From the NCBI RefSeq assembly GCF_036663835.1, contig NZ_JAXOJT010000002.1, forward strand, positions 124,001-188,000: a stretch of 64,000 nt of DNA, given 5' to 3'. The notes beneath the pieces were generated by a model. The model worked only from the letters and a program-made list of their open reading frames with translations, was not told where the DNA came from and ran no database searches. This document shows, one piece after another, positions 1 to 9,075 of the stretch. Numbering within the stretch: position 1 is the first letter of the stretch; each line of letters opens with the position of its first letter. The stretch comes from Sphingomonas sp. LT1P40. GTDB taxonomy: Bacteria > Pseudomonadota > Alphaproteobacteria > Sphingomonadales > Sphingomonadaceae. The position numbers and the translations under genes are program-made.

Positions 1-1
1 C

Positions 2-916
2 GGTACTTTGGTCGTGGTCAGCGCCGACGGCGCGCGCGTCGCCCCGGTTCCGGGCTATGCCACCCTGCAATCGGCGCTGGACGAGTGGGATGCGGTGCAG
101 GATGCACTGCGGGCCGCCGCCCACGCTGCCGAATCCGGCGAAACCGTCGCCCCCGATGACTTCGCCGCCCCGCTACCGCGCGCGTGGCAATGGCTCGACG
201 GCTCGGCCTTCGCCAATCACGGCGCGTTGATGGAGACGGCGTTCAACATGCCGCCGATCGAGACCGAACTGCCGCTGATGTATCAGGGGATGAGCCACTT
301 GTTTCTCGCCCCGACCGCCGATGTGCCGTTGCCGAGCGAAGCCGACGGGATCGATTTCGAGGGTGAGTTCGGGATCGTCACCGGCGACGTCCCGATGGGC
401 TGTTCAGCCGAAAAGGCGTTGCAGCATGTCCGCCTAGTGCTGCTCATCAACGACTGGTCGCTCCGCGCGATTGCGCCAGTTGAAATGAAGACAGGTTTCG
501 GCTGGATCCAGGCCAAGCCCGCGTGCAGCGTCGCGCCCTTCGCAATCACCCCCGACGAAATGGGCAATGCCTGGCGTGAAGGCCGCGTCTGCCTCCCGCT
601 AACGGTCGAGGTCGATGGCCAATGGTTCGGCAGCCCCAGCGGCGCGGCGATGGGCTATGGCTTTCACGAGCTAATCGCCCACGCTGCCCGCTCGCGCTCG
701 CTCCCCGCCGGGACGATCATTGGCTCGGGCACCGTGTCCAATCCTGAGCATGAGACCGTCGGCTCGACCTGCCTGTCCGAGCGCCGCGCGATCGAAATCA
801 TCGCCCATGGCGCGCCCAGAACGCCGTTCCTCTCATTCGGAAGCCGCGTGGCAATGCGTGCAGGTGACGGCGTCTCGCCCTTCGGCGTCATCGATCAGCG
901 CGTCGTCCCGGGATAA
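2..916 (+). CDS. Fumarylacetoacetate hydrolase family protein (5' end outside window)
   Basis: C-terminal 304 residues of a FAH-superfamily enzyme, which hydrolyses or decarboxylates acylpyruvate-type ring-cleavage products in the cytoplasm. The metal-binding E-x-E is seen in DFEGEFGIV and the following Asp in LLINDWSLR. The conserved lysine region and the late SGTVSN / G loop follow. A TTG at position 8 could serve as a start, but the frame stays open to the window edge and begins with GTLVVVS, an internal motif of this family, so the gene is truncated by the window. It converges on the minus-strand operon at 969-8049. That operon has a flavin monooxygenase and a cupin, so a role in degrading an aromatic ring-cleavage product is likely. 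The exact substrate cannot be read from the sequence. Confidence 0.88.
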   Translation, partial: GTLVVVSADGARVAPVPGYATLQSALDEWDAVQDALRAAAHAAESGETVAPDDFAAPLPRAWQWLDGSAFANHGALMETAFNMPPIETELPLMYQGMSHLFLAPTADVPLPSEADGIDFEGEFGIVTGDVPMGCSAEKALQHVRLVLLINDWSLRAIAPVEMKTGFGWIQAKPACSVAPFAITPDEMGNAWREGRVCLPLTVEVDGQWFGSPSGAAMGYGFHELIAHAARSRSLPAGTIIGSGTVSNPEHETVGSTCLSERRAIEIIAHGAPRTPFLSFGSRVAMRAGDGVSPFGVIDQRVVPG

Positions 917-920
917 CCAA

Positions 921-949
921 AGCCCCTCCCTTTCAGAGGGGGGTGGGCT
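921..949. terminator. Possible bidirectional terminator between convergent genes
   Basis: An imperfect GC-rich hairpin lies in the 52-base gap between two convergent stop codons. The left arm starts AGCCCCTCCC, the loop is TTTCAG, and the right arm ends GGTGGGCT. There is no clear T-tract on either strand, so termination efficiency is uncertain. It may instead be a remnant of a small dispersed repeat. Confidence 0.35.
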
Positions 950-968
950 GGAGGGATGTCCCCCGGCG

Positions 969-1862
969 TCAAAGCTCGGCGAACACCGCTTCCACCAACT
1001 GCTCCAGCGACCCGTCATGCCGAAAGCCCAATGCATCGGCGCGCGGGGTTGCCAGCGGCGGATAGCTGCCGAACATGGCGCGGATCGCCTTATCCTCGAC
1101 GAAGGTCAGCCCGCTGGTATCGCCATGACGGCCGAGTTCATCGACCAGATCGCCGATCCGCACGCGCAGCGCCGGAAACGTCACCGCGTCCCGAACCCTC
1201 GCCTCGCCCAGCGCCGCAGCCACCAAATTGGCGGCGCAGGTGCGGACCGACATCAACCAGCTGGTCGCATCGGGCGCGACCGGCACGCGATAGGGTGTTC
1301 CGGCCCTCGCCGCGTGAAAGACATCGCTCAGAAACGCCGAACCGAACCCGCCCGCCGTCGCAGGCCGCGCAACGATGCCCGGCAACCTCACCACCATCCC
1401 GCCAATCGCACCGCGCCGCATCGCATCGGCGAAGGCGAGTTCGACCATGCGTTTATGCGTGCCGTATACGCTGGCTGGGGCCGGCATCGTTTCATCATCG
1501 ACCTGCGCAGGGAGTTGCCCGCCGAATACGCCGATCGACCCGGCAATGACGAGCCTGCGACCGTGCATCGCCTCGATCAGTGCCAGCGGCACATCAAGAC
1601 CGATCGCACGCGACGCCCGTGGATCGCGCTCCGCCGCGCCGCCGGGCAAGGCCGCGAGATGAAGTACCGCGTCGATCCCGTCGCGGCAAAGCTCGCCGAT
1701 CATCGCCGGATCGGTCAGCTCGCCGGCCAGCGTCTCGAAACGCTGTTGCACGTCGAACGCCCGGTCGGCCAGCACCAGCTGAATCTCTGGATGATGGTCA
1801 GTGACGTACCGCGCGACGGCCAGGCCGACAAACCCCGCCGCGCCGGTGATCGCAATCCGCAT
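969..1862 (-). CDS. NAD-dependent epimerase/dehydratase, D-erythronate dehydrogenase-like
   Basis: 297-residue extended short-chain dehydrogenase. The Rossmann signature TGAAGFVG is at residues 6-13, the Ser/Tyr-x3-Lys catalytic motif appears as YGTHK near residue 138, and AGSIGVFGG supplies the catalytic serine. The overall pattern (LADRAF after strand 2, VVRLPGIVARP, late substrate-binding SWLMSVRTCAANLV) resembles DenD, which oxidises D-erythronate at C2. The ATG abuts the stop of the upstream cupin gene (no gap), so it is the last gene of the TonB-receptor operon. None of the other sugar-acid genes that usually accompany denD are here, so the true substrate may be a different 2-hydroxy or sugar-acid intermediate. 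Confidence 0.8.
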   Translation of the reverse strand: MRIAITGAAGFVGLAVARYVTDHHPEIQLVLADRAFDVQQRFETLAGELTDPAMIGELCRDGIDAVLHLAALPGGAAERDPRASRAIGLDVPLALIEAMHGRRLVIAGSIGVFGGQLPAQVDDETMPAPASVYGTHKRMVELAFADAMRRGAIGGMVVRLPGIVARPATAGGFGSAFLSDVFHAARAGTPYRVPVAPDATSWLMSVRTCAANLVAAALGEARVRDAVTFPALRVRIGDLVDELGRHGDTSGLTFVEDKAIRAMFGSYPPLATPRADALGFRHDGSLEQLVEAVFAEL

Positions 1863-2429
1863 TTACGGTTTCAGATCGGCGTCGAACTTGCCGTCGATCA
1901 GGATGAACGCGATCCGACAATTGCGATCCGAACGGTTCGACCAGCCATGATTGGTACCGCGCTGGATCACCATATCGCCTGCGCGGACGGTCGTTTCGCC
2001 TTCGTCCACGATCAGCACCACTTCACCTTCCAGCACGATACCGTAATCGATCGTTTCGGTGCGATGCATCAATGCGTGGCGGCTGCTCTCGATGTGATGC
2101 GCGGATGCGTCGCCCGCGCCGACTTCGGCAAAATGCGCGCGTGCCTCCTCGGGCGACATCATACGAATTTCGTCATTCTCGGGCGGAATGTCGAGGACCC
2201 GGATGCGCGTGCCGCCCTTGGGGGGCGCAAGCTTGATATCGTGTTCCGCAGGTTCGCCAGAGGCTGCGTCAATCGGTGCAGGAACAACCGGGGTATTCCA
2301 GATTTCGTGAAACATCGGCCCCGACGGGCCACCGATCTGTTGCACGCGCGGCGCCGGGCCGTCTTCCTGAATGATCGCCTGACCGGCAGAATTATGGCCG
2401 GTCACGACACGGCGAACGGGTGGGGTCAT
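1863..2429 (-). CDS. Cupin domain-containing protein
   Basis: 188-residue single-domain cupin. The C-terminal half carries the metal-binding set: HRTETIDYG (His and Glu ligands), GEVVLIVDEGE, RAGDMVIQRG and THGW-like NHGW. The N-terminal half has the VTGH...EDGPAP pattern found in small cupins beside aromatic catabolic genes. The start is fixed by AAGGAG seven bases before the ATG. A longer open frame continues upstream but is antisense to the MFS gene. It lies 11 bases after the MFS stop and directly before the dehydrogenase. It may be a small dioxygenase, isomerase or ligand-binding protein. No reaction can be assigned. Confidence 0.82.
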   Translation of the reverse strand: MTPPVRRVVTGHNSAGQAIIQEDGPAPRVQQIGGPSGPMFHEIWNTPVVPAPIDAASGEPAEHDIKLAPPKGGTRIRVLDIPPENDEIRMMSPEEARAHFAEVGAGDASAHHIESSRHALMHRTETIDYGIVLEGEVVLIVDEGETTVRAGDMVIQRGTNHGWSNRSDRNCRIAFILIDGKFDADLKP

Positions 2430-2440
2430 CAAATCGCTCC

Positions 2441-3607
2441 TTAAGCGTCGTTGGTCGAGGGGCTGCGGCGCAGCAGCGCGAACCCCGCGCCGAGCGCGGC
2501 GGCTGCGGCGAAGAACAGGAAGGTGCCTGACAGCCCGCCGAGCACGCCCGACAGGGCTGCGGCGGTAATCGGAGCCACAAACTGTGCGAGGAAGAAGGCG
2601 CCGGTCCATATCCCGGTGCCGCGCCCGCGTGTTTGCGGCGGCAGCCGTCGCAGCACCCAGGCCAGCATGGTCGGCAGCATCAGCCCGTTGCCGGTACAAA
2701 TCACCACCGCCGACGCCGCAGTCAGGAAAAACTCGCTCGACAGCGCGATACCGACATAGCCCAGCGTCACCAGCGACAGGCCGATGGCCAGCAGACACTG
2801 GCCCGGCATCGCCTTCAATCGCCCGAACAGCAGCGATCCGACCATCACGCCGAGATTGGCCGCCGCACCGGCCAGGCCGATCATCGCCGGCGATGTGACG
2901 CCGGTCGCCTCGATCACCGGGCCGAGCTGAACGATGATCGTGTAGAAGAGCAGCCCGACGCCAAAGGTTATTGCGACCAGTCCGGCAATGCTGCGCGTCG
3001 CCGCCGCCTGTGCTGCAGTCGGGCACGCTGCGCTGGCCTTGGCCGGTTCGAACAGGATGATCGCGCCGCCGAGCGCCACCGGCAGCGCCAGCAGATACAG
3101 CCAGAACGGCCCGCGCGAACCGAGCGCCTCGCCCAGCGCGCCGCCGGCGGCGATCAGCACGATCGCGCTGACGCTGGCGGTGGCGATCTGGATCGAAACC
3201 CAACGCTCGCGCCGTTCGCCCACGAAATAATCGCCGACCAGCGCGGTGGCGACGGTCATGATCACGGCCTCGGTCAGCCCGAGCGCGACACGCGCCGCCA
3301 GGATCGCATGCAAGCTGTCCAGCAGCAGCGGCAATAGGCCGAAGCCGGCATAGCCGATCAGCGCGCCGATCAGCAGCCGCTTGCGCCCGACTTTGTCGGA
3401 CAGCCACCCGGCGAGCGGCGAGAATAACGCGACGCACAAAGCCGGTATGGTCAGCGCCATCGGCACCAGCACAGCCGATCCCGGCACGTCTGCAAATTCG
3501 CGCAGCAGCAATGGCAGGATCGGCACCAGCGCAATGATCGCCATCGTCGGCATCACCGCCGTGAGCATCAGGATTACCCCGTGCCGCGTGGTGGCTTGCA
3601 TGGTCAT
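2441..3607 (-). CDS. Major facilitator superfamily transporter
   Basis: 388-residue inner-membrane protein with about 12 hydrophobic segments and the MFS motif A (GWLSDKVGRKR) between TM2 and TM3, as in DHA1-type proton antiporters and aromatic-acid permeases. A TTG 18 bases upstream would add six residues. I prefer the ATG at 3607 (MTMQATT), which leaves a 20-base gap to the upstream monooxygenase gene. Its position inside the TonB-receptor operon suggests it moves the catabolic substrate or a product across the inner membrane. Direction of transport is not visible. Confidence 0.85.
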   Translation of the reverse strand: MTMQATTRHGVILMLTAVMPTMAIIALVPILPLLLREFADVPGSAVLVPMALTIPALCVALFSPLAGWLSDKVGRKRLLIGALIGYAGFGLLPLLLDSLHAILAARVALGLTEAVIMTVATALVGDYFVGERRERWVSIQIATASVSAIVLIAAGGALGEALGSRGPFWLYLLALPVALGGAIILFEPAKASAACPTAAQAAATRSIAGLVAITFGVGLLFYTIIVQLGPVIEATGVTSPAMIGLAGAAANLGVMVGSLLFGRLKAMPGQCLLAIGLSLVTLGYVGIALSSEFFLTAASAVVICTGNGLMLPTMLAWVLRRLPPQTRGRGTGIWTGAFFLAQFVAPITAAALSGVLGGLSGTFLFFAAAAALGAGFALLRRSPSTNDA

Positions 3608-3627
3608 GCCCTGCTCACTTTCCAAAT

Positions 3628-4743
3628 CTAGATCGGTTCCGCGACGATTTCGAACATTTCATGTGTCGCTTTGGCATTGTCGACCGGCGGTCCCTTGCCG
3701 ATCTGGCCCATGCAGATCGCAAGGCTCGAGCGCACGATATAGGCGCAGCGGTCGAAGCGACGGTCATGATAAGCGTTGAGCGCGGTTTCGATATCGTCAT
3801 GGCGAGAAAGCTCCTCGGCCAGCACGAGGCTGTCCTCGATCGCCATGCCCGCGCCCTGGCCGAGATGCGGCGTGGTCGCGTGCACCGCGTCGCCGAGCAG
3901 CGCGATTCGCCCGCGATGCCACGGCCCCTCGATCAGCAACGCCTCAAGCGGACGATAAACGACGCCATCATCGTCGGTCACCTGCTCCGCCAGGTCGCGG
4001 ACCAGCGGCGCGCAACTGGCCATTTTCGATCGCATCACCGCCGCGAGGCCTTTGCGCGTATAGCGCGGATTTTCGGGCTCGGGCGTGGTGACATAGATGT
4101 ACATGAGGGTGTCGGAAATCGGCACCAGCCCGACCCCCGTCGGGCCATTATAGGCGTGAAGCGCGTCAAGATCGGTCGGGCGCGGCAGATTGTAGCGCCA
4201 CACCGCCTGGCCGGTATATTCGGGTCGCGGCGCATCGGGAAACAACATCGCGCGCGTTTGCGAATAGACCCCGTCCGCGCCGACCACCAGATCGTATCGC
4301 GCCGAGGTGCCGTTCGACAGGCGAACATCGACGCCGTCGCCATCGTCCTGCAAGTCGGTCGCGGTCACGCCGAGCAGTACCTGCGCGCCGCTCGCGATGG
4401 TGCGATCGCCCAGAATCTTGTGCAGCGCCGGACGACCGATGCCCATATTCGCCGGATAGCCGTCGACCAGCCGCGGGGTGGGTACCCGCGCGACCTTCAT
4501 GCCCGTAGGGGTATAGATCTCGACCGCGTCGAATCCGACCCCGGATGCGACGTACTCGTCGATCAGGCCAAGCTGGAACATCGCGCGGATGACGTTCGAC
4601 TGCTGGATGATGCCGACGCCATAGACCGACCAGTCGGGATCGCGTTCGATCACCGTGACGGCAAAGCCGCGCGCGCGCAGGGCGATGGCGGCGGTCAGGC
4701 CGCCAATGCCGCCGCCGATGACGAGAATGCTGCCGGATTGCAT
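3628..4743 (-). CDS. FAD-dependent monooxygenase (class A flavoprotein hydroxylase family)
   Basis: 371-residue flavoprotein of the 3-hydroxybenzoate / salicylate hydroxylase type. The FAD-binding GGGIGGLTAAIALRARG with the acidic residue of VIERD is at the N terminus, the DG motif is GADGVYSQTR, and the GD motif is ALLGDAVHATTPHLGQG. Such enzymes hydroxylate aromatic or cyclic substrates with NAD(P)H and O2 in the cytoplasm. An alternative ATG at 4773 would overlap the upstream gene by 20 bases. The start chosen leaves a 10-base gap and places the FAD motif about six residues in, as usual. It is probably the oxygenase step of this locus; the substrate is unknown. Confidence 0.87.
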   Translation of the reverse strand: MQSGSILVIGGGIGGLTAAIALRARGFAVTVIERDPDWSVYGVGIIQQSNVIRAMFQLGLIDEYVASGVGFDAVEIYTPTGMKVARVPTPRLVDGYPANMGIGRPALHKILGDRTIASGAQVLLGVTATDLQDDGDGVDVRLSNGTSARYDLVVGADGVYSQTRAMLFPDAPRPEYTGQAVWRYNLPRPTDLDALHAYNGPTGVGLVPISDTLMYIYVTTPEPENPRYTRKGLAAVMRSKMASCAPLVRDLAEQVTDDDGVVYRPLEALLIEGPWHRGRIALLGDAVHATTPHLGQGAGMAIEDSLVLAEELSRHDDIETALNAYHDRRFDRCAYIVRSSLAICMGQIGKGPPVDNAKATHEMFEIVAEPI

Positions 4744-4753
4744 GATTGGTCTT

Positions 4754-5725
4754 TCAGAAACGGTCGAGATCATTGGCGAGGGTGACGGGTCCGCTGAACT
4801 GGTCGCGGATCCGGGCGATATAGCGGCGCGTGCGAACCGGGTCGGGCGTGCCGCCGGCGAAATGGGTGACGACCACCGCCTTCACCCCGGCACGCGCCGC
4901 CAGCTGGCCGACCGCTTCGGGCGTGAGGTGATGCGTCGAAAGATGCTGTTCGAGCTGCTGCTTCGCCGCTGCCGGCATGTTCGGCGAATTGCGCGCGACG
5001 AGCGCCATGGTGCCGCCCATATCGATCATTTCGCTGACCAGCAGGTCAGCGCCCTTTGCCAGCTTCTCGACGGCTGTGCTCGGGCCGGTATCGCCAGTAT
5101 AGACGATCGACCGGTCCGGCATGTCAAAGCGCAACGACAGCGATTTGTAATTGCGATCCTCGACGCTGCCTGGGGCAAAGTCGTAGTGCGTGTTCTGCGC
5201 AGCGGTAACGGTCATGCCGCCGACCTTGAAGCGCTCACCATCGGTCAGTTCGATCACCGTAACTGTGTCGGCAGGGGGCAGCCACGACTTGCCCGGAATG
5301 CCATAGCCAACGCGGGCAGCTGGCTGCATCGACGCGACGATCCCGGCGACCAGCACGCGCGTCCCCGGCGGACCGTAAACGGTCAGACGCTCACCGACAT
5401 TGGTCTGGTTGCGCAGGCCGAGCACGGCCGACAGACCACCGGTGTGATCGACATGGAGGTGGCTCAAAAATACCGCCTTGACCCTGGGCAATGTGATGCC
5501 AGCGCGCGCCAGTTGCTGCACCGCTCCGTCGCCCGCATCGACCAGATAGACCTGTCCAGCGTGGATCAGGGCATTGGCCGGTTGCGATCGATCGACGCTG
5601 GGGACCGGTCCGCCCATCGTGCCGAGCGTGACAAACGCATCTCCGCCGGCTGGCACCTGTTGCGACAGCGCAGGCGATGCCGCGATCAGCGCCGCAAGTG
5701 CCAGCCGGGAGCAACACGCGTGCAT
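4754..5725 (-). CDS. Exported metallo-beta-lactamase-fold hydrolase
   Basis: 323 residues with a cleavable signal peptide (hydrophobic LALAALIAASPALSQ). The zinc motif HLHVDH is at residues 89-94, followed by TGDTGPS and a late VVVTHF histidine. It should act in the periplasm on an ester, lactone, phosphodiester or similar bond. The ATG overlaps the stop codon of the TonB receptor (ATGA), so the two are translationally coupled. That pairing suggests it processes the imported compound just after outer-membrane passage. It is not a classical antibiotic beta-lactamase by context. Confidence 0.85.
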   Translation of the reverse strand: MHACCSRLALAALIAASPALSQQVPAGGDAFVTLGTMGGPVPSVDRSQPANALIHAGQVYLVDAGDGAVQQLARAGITLPRVKAVFLSHLHVDHTGGLSAVLGLRNQTNVGERLTVYGPPGTRVLVAGIVASMQPAARVGYGIPGKSWLPPADTVTVIELTDGERFKVGGMTVTAAQNTHYDFAPGSVEDRNYKSLSLRFDMPDRSIVYTGDTGPSTAVEKLAKGADLLVSEMIDMGGTMALVARNSPNMPAAAKQQLEQHLSTHHLTPEAVGQLAARAGVKAVVVTHFAGGTPDPVRTRRYIARIRDQFSGPVTLANDLDRF

Positions 5726-8049
5726 CAGAAGTCGAACCCGACCCGAACGCCATAGGTGCGTGGCGGGCGCAGCGTGGCGACCGGAAAGTCGAGGATCGGC
5801 CGCGTGCCCGCGCGTGCCAGCACCACTTCATCGGTGATGTTGTTGACAAAGCCGGTGACGCTCCACCCGCTCTGACTTTCCAGCGTAAGGAACGCGTCGG
5901 CCATCGCAAACCCGTCCTGGCGCTCTTCCGGCCGGTAGTTCGAATTCATGAACCGGCTGCTTTCAATGTTGGCACGCGCGCCCGCGATCAGCGCAAGATC
6001 ACCCGACAGCTCTAAGGTCCGCTCGTAACCGACGTTGATCGCCCATTTCGGCGAATTGACCGTCGGCTTCCCCGAACAGTCGATGTCATAGAAGCGGGCA
6101 TTGTTGACGCCCGGGTTGGCAGCACGGCTGCCCAACGTGCGACATCCCGTCGTGACCGGCGCGCCGGTCGGCGAGAAGTTCGACGTCTGCAGGCTGTCAT
6201 ATTTACCATCGAGATACTGTACGTTAAGGTTGAACAGGTCGTTGCGGCTGGGCGCGAAGCGCGCCTCGAACTCGGCACCATAGATGCGCGATTTGCCCGC
6301 ATTGACGGTAATCGATCCCTGCGCAAACAACCCGTTGCCGGTCGGCACGCCACCGACGAAGGTGATCTGCTGATCGCGATAGTCCCAATAGAATGCCTCG
6401 AAATTCAGCTGCAGCTTGTTGTCGAAAAAGCGGTTCTTCGCACCCACCGTATAGGCAGTCAGCGTTTCCGGTCGAAACGTATTGTTGGGCGGCTGGGCGA
6501 CGAAGAACCCACCCGATTTGAAGCCGGTTGCGACGTTCGCATAGATCAGCGAAGCCGGGCCTGCGTCGAATTCAACACCCGCTTTCCAGGTGAATTTCTC
6601 GAAACTCAGGCTGCCGGTGAACGGCGCGCTCAGCGGTGGCTGGATCGGACCGGGAAGGCCACCCGATGCCGTCGAAGTCAGCTGCTTCTTGTCCTCGCGC
6701 GTGTAACGCCCGCCGCCCACCAGCCGCAACGCATCGGTGACGTTGAACGTCAACTGTCCGAACGCCGCAACGCTCTCGGTATTCAGCCGGGGCGTGAAGC
6801 GGGTGGTCGAGATATTGCCCTGGCGGAAAAAATTCTCGGTCGCCTGGTTCTCGCCGAAATAGAATGCGCCCAGCACATAGCCCAGCCGCTGCCCGTCATT
6901 CGACGCCAGCCGGACCTCGACCGATGTCTGCTCGGCCAAATCGACGAAATCGCCCGCAAAGCCCGGCAGATAGGTGCGGAAATTCACGTCCGAACGCCGC
7001 CAGGCCGGAATCACCGTAAGCGTGCCAAAGCCGAGATCGCCGACAACGGTTGCGCTGACGCCATAGAATTTATTGTCGAGAAAGCCGTCGGTCCCGGCGA
7101 GCGCCACGCAGCCGCTGGTCACAAAGCCGCCAAAACCGCCGCAGAAAGGCGGGGCGAACACCGTGGCGGCATAGCCACGGATCGCGGCGTGCGCGCGCGG
7201 GTCGGATACGCTGATCCGATCCTCCAGAGGGGGTACCGCGAATGCGGCGCTTGGAAGCAGAACCGCGCCCGACCCCTTGCCATGCTGTCGATAATAATCG
7301 GCGACCAGCGTCATCGACCACAGTGGCGAAGGCTCGATCAACAACGACGCACGCACCGCCTCGCCCTTGTCGTCGTCATAACCGTCGGAGATATAGCCGT
7401 CGCGATCGACGACCTGCCCTGCCACACGCAGCGCTACGGTGTCGCCGATCGGGACGTTCAGCGCGAGAAAGCCCTTCTTGCTGTCGTAATTGCCATATTC
7501 GAACAGCGCTTCGCCGCGGAACTGGCCCAACACAGGCCGTTTCGGAAGCACGTTGATCGCGCCGCCGGTGGCGTTGCGACCATAAAGTGTTCCCTGCGGC
7601 CCCTTGACCACTTCGACCCGTTCGAGGTCGTAAAAAACGCCCGCTGGCGCTGTCGGACGACCGACATAAACGCCGTTGAAATTGAACGCGACGGCGTTTT
7701 CGGAGAAGGAGTTCTGCGAGTTGGTGCCAACACCGCGCAGGAAGAAGCTGGTGGTACCCCCCGTTGGCTGCACGACCAGCGATGGCACCAGCTTGCCCAG
7801 ATTGGATGTTTCGGTAATGCCCGATTTGGCCAGATCGTCACCGGTTACCGCAGTGACGGCAACAGCCGCGCGCTGCAGCGATTCTGAACGTCGCTGGGCA
7901 GTGATGACGATATCGGTAAGGCCATCCGCGCTTTCGCTGTCAGCAGCCTCTGATGCTTGCTGCGCGCCGGCGTCTGCTTGCTGGGCCGCAACCGTTGGGA
8001 CGCTAAGCGCCAGAACCGCCGCCGTTCCGGCCAAAAGTGCTTGTTTCAT
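5725..8049 (-). CDS. TonB-dependent outer-membrane receptor
   Basis: 774 residues: signal peptide ending VAAQ, TonB box-like DIVITAQRR near residue 46, plug domain with VEVVKGPQGTLYGRN and GGAINVLPKRP, then a long beta-barrel ending in the aromatic-terminated GVRVGFDF. It is typical of the sphingomonad catabolic receptors that import compounds other than iron. It is the first gene of a six-gene operon, preceded by GGGAGG six bases before the ATG, and is divergent from a LysR regulator that probably controls it. The ligand is presumably the substrate of the oxygenase, MBL hydrolase and cupin downstream. Confidence 0.92.
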   Translation of the reverse strand: MKQALLAGTAAVLALSVPTVAAQQADAGAQQASEAADSESADGLTDIVITAQRRSESLQRAAVAVTAVTGDDLAKSGITETSNLGKLVPSLVVQPTGGTTSFFLRGVGTNSQNSFSENAVAFNFNGVYVGRPTAPAGVFYDLERVEVVKGPQGTLYGRNATGGAINVLPKRPVLGQFRGEALFEYGNYDSKKGFLALNVPIGDTVALRVAGQVVDRDGYISDGYDDDKGEAVRASLLIEPSPLWSMTLVADYYRQHGKGSGAVLLPSAAFAVPPLEDRISVSDPRAHAAIRGYAATVFAPPFCGGFGGFVTSGCVALAGTDGFLDNKFYGVSATVVGDLGFGTLTVIPAWRRSDVNFRTYLPGFAGDFVDLAEQTSVEVRLASNDGQRLGYVLGAFYFGENQATENFFRQGNISTTRFTPRLNTESVAAFGQLTFNVTDALRLVGGGRYTREDKKQLTSTASGGLPGPIQPPLSAPFTGSLSFEKFTWKAGVEFDAGPASLIYANVATGFKSGGFFVAQPPNNTFRPETLTAYTVGAKNRFFDNKLQLNFEAFYWDYRDQQITFVGGVPTGNGLFAQGSITVNAGKSRIYGAEFEARFAPSRNDLFNLNVQYLDGKYDSLQTSNFSPTGAPVTTGCRTLGSRAANPGVNNARFYDIDCSGKPTVNSPKWAINVGYERTLELSGDLALIAGARANIESSRFMNSNYRPEERQDGFAMADAFLTLESQSGWSVTGFVNNITDEVVLARAGTRPILDFPVATLRPPRTYGVRVGFDF

Positions 8050-8120
8050 ATATCCCTCCCGATGGGCGACATTTCGATGGACGCGCCTCGCCGAACAGGA
8101 ATGGCAAATTTGCTGAAATT

Positions 8121-8154
8121 ATTATAATGATTTGTTTTGATATGAATGAACAAA
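8121..8154. promoter_or_regulatory. Divergent promoter and candidate LysR operator
   Basis: An AT-rich stretch in the 117-base divergent gap. ATTATAAT (8121-8128) gives a perfect TATAAT -10 hexamer on both strands. Just beside it is an inverted repeat TTTGTT-N12-AACAAA (8131-8136 and 8149-8154), which has the T-N11-A character of LysR-type binding sites. The layout fits autoregulation of the LysR gene and inducible control of the TonB-receptor operon. No -35 element is clear for either direction. Confidence 0.5.
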
Positions 8155-8166
8155 TGGAATTGATGG

Positions 8167-9075
8167 ATGCGGCTCGATCAATTTGATCTCAACCTGTTGA
8201 TTGCATTCGATGTGTTGATCGAGGAGCGCGGGGTAACCCGCGCCGCGGAGCGCCTGAACCTGACCCAATCGGCGATGAGCGCGGCGCTGAAGCGGCTGCG
8301 CGAGGCATTTTCGGACGACATTCTCGTTCAGCATGGCAAACGGATGGTGCCGACGCCCGGTGCCTTGTCACTTGCACCCCATGTCGCCGCGGCTGTGCTC
8401 AACCTGCGCGGAATTCTCGCCAGCGGGATGCGCTTCGATCCGCAGCAGTCGCGTCGCCGGTTCCGCATCGTAGCGTCCGACTATATCACGACGGTGCTGA
8501 TCGGTCCGGCACTTCGATCGCTCCAACGCGAAGCCCCGGGGATCCAGATCGAAATAACCCTGCCGGGGTCCGACATTCTCGAAATGCTCGACGACGGCGA
8601 GATCGATCTACTCATTTCCCCCGAACAATTTCTCAGTCCCGATCACCCGCGCGAACTGGTGTTTGAAGAGCGCCATGTCGTTGTCGGTTGTGCGAACAAT
8701 CCCGCCCTGCAAAAGCCGCTCGATGCCGAGACATTCTACAATAGCGGGCATGTGGTGGTCAGCGTCTCTCGGGACGGAACGTTCATCGACAATTTTCTGC
8801 GCGGACAAAGTGAGCAACGGCGGGTCGAGGTGATTTGCGCGGCGTTCACGCAAGTCCCCTGGATGCTTCCCGGGACCACGCGCCTCGCCCTGATGCACGA
8901 GCGCCTGGCACGCGAACTGGCACCGCAATTGTCGCTCGCGATTCAGAACCCGCCATTCGAGCTGCCCATCATGCGCGAAATGATGCAATTCCACAGCGCG
9001 CGCGCAGCCGACCGCGGACTGTCCTGGCTCCGCGAACGCCTTAGTGCCACCGTTTCCCTCGCAACCGCTTGCTGA
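8167..9075 (+). CDS. LysR-family transcriptional regulator
   Basis: 302 residues, the normal LTTR length. The N-terminal winged helix-turn-helix (GVTRAAERLNLTQSAMSAALKRLRE, about residues 23-48) is followed by an effector-binding periplasmic-protein-like fold. The N terminus MRLDQFDLNLL matches the NodD/NahR-like subgroup that controls aromatic catabolism. It is divergent from the TonB-receptor operon, with a candidate operator between, so it probably activates that operon in response to a pathway compound. Confidence 0.9.
   Translation: MRLDQFDLNLLIAFDVLIEERGVTRAAERLNLTQSAMSAALKRLREAFSDDILVQHGKRMVPTPGALSLAPHVAAAVLNLRGILASGMRFDPQQSRRRFRIVASDYITTVLIGPALRSLQREAPGIQIEITLPGSDILEMLDDGEIDLLISPEQFLSPDHPRELVFEERHVVVGCANNPALQKPLDAETFYNSGHVVVSVSRDGTFIDNFLRGQSEQRRVEVICAAFTQVPWMLPGTTRLALMHERLARELAPQLSLAIQNPPFELPIMREMMQFHSARAADRGLSWLRERLSATVSLATAC

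Noticed and set aside
8..10. TTG at position 8 as the true start of the FAH-family gene
   Set aside because: The frame continues to the window edge and the visible N terminus is an internal family motif, so the gene begins outside the window.
720..2444. Long open frame on the plus strand (574 codons)
   Set aside because: Antisense to the dehydrogenase and cupin genes, Arg/His-rich translation with no family. Typical GC-rich shadow frame.
3661..4785. Long plus-strand frame across the FAD monooxygenase
   Set aside because: Antisense; the minus-strand product has complete FAD motifs, and the plus-strand product has none.
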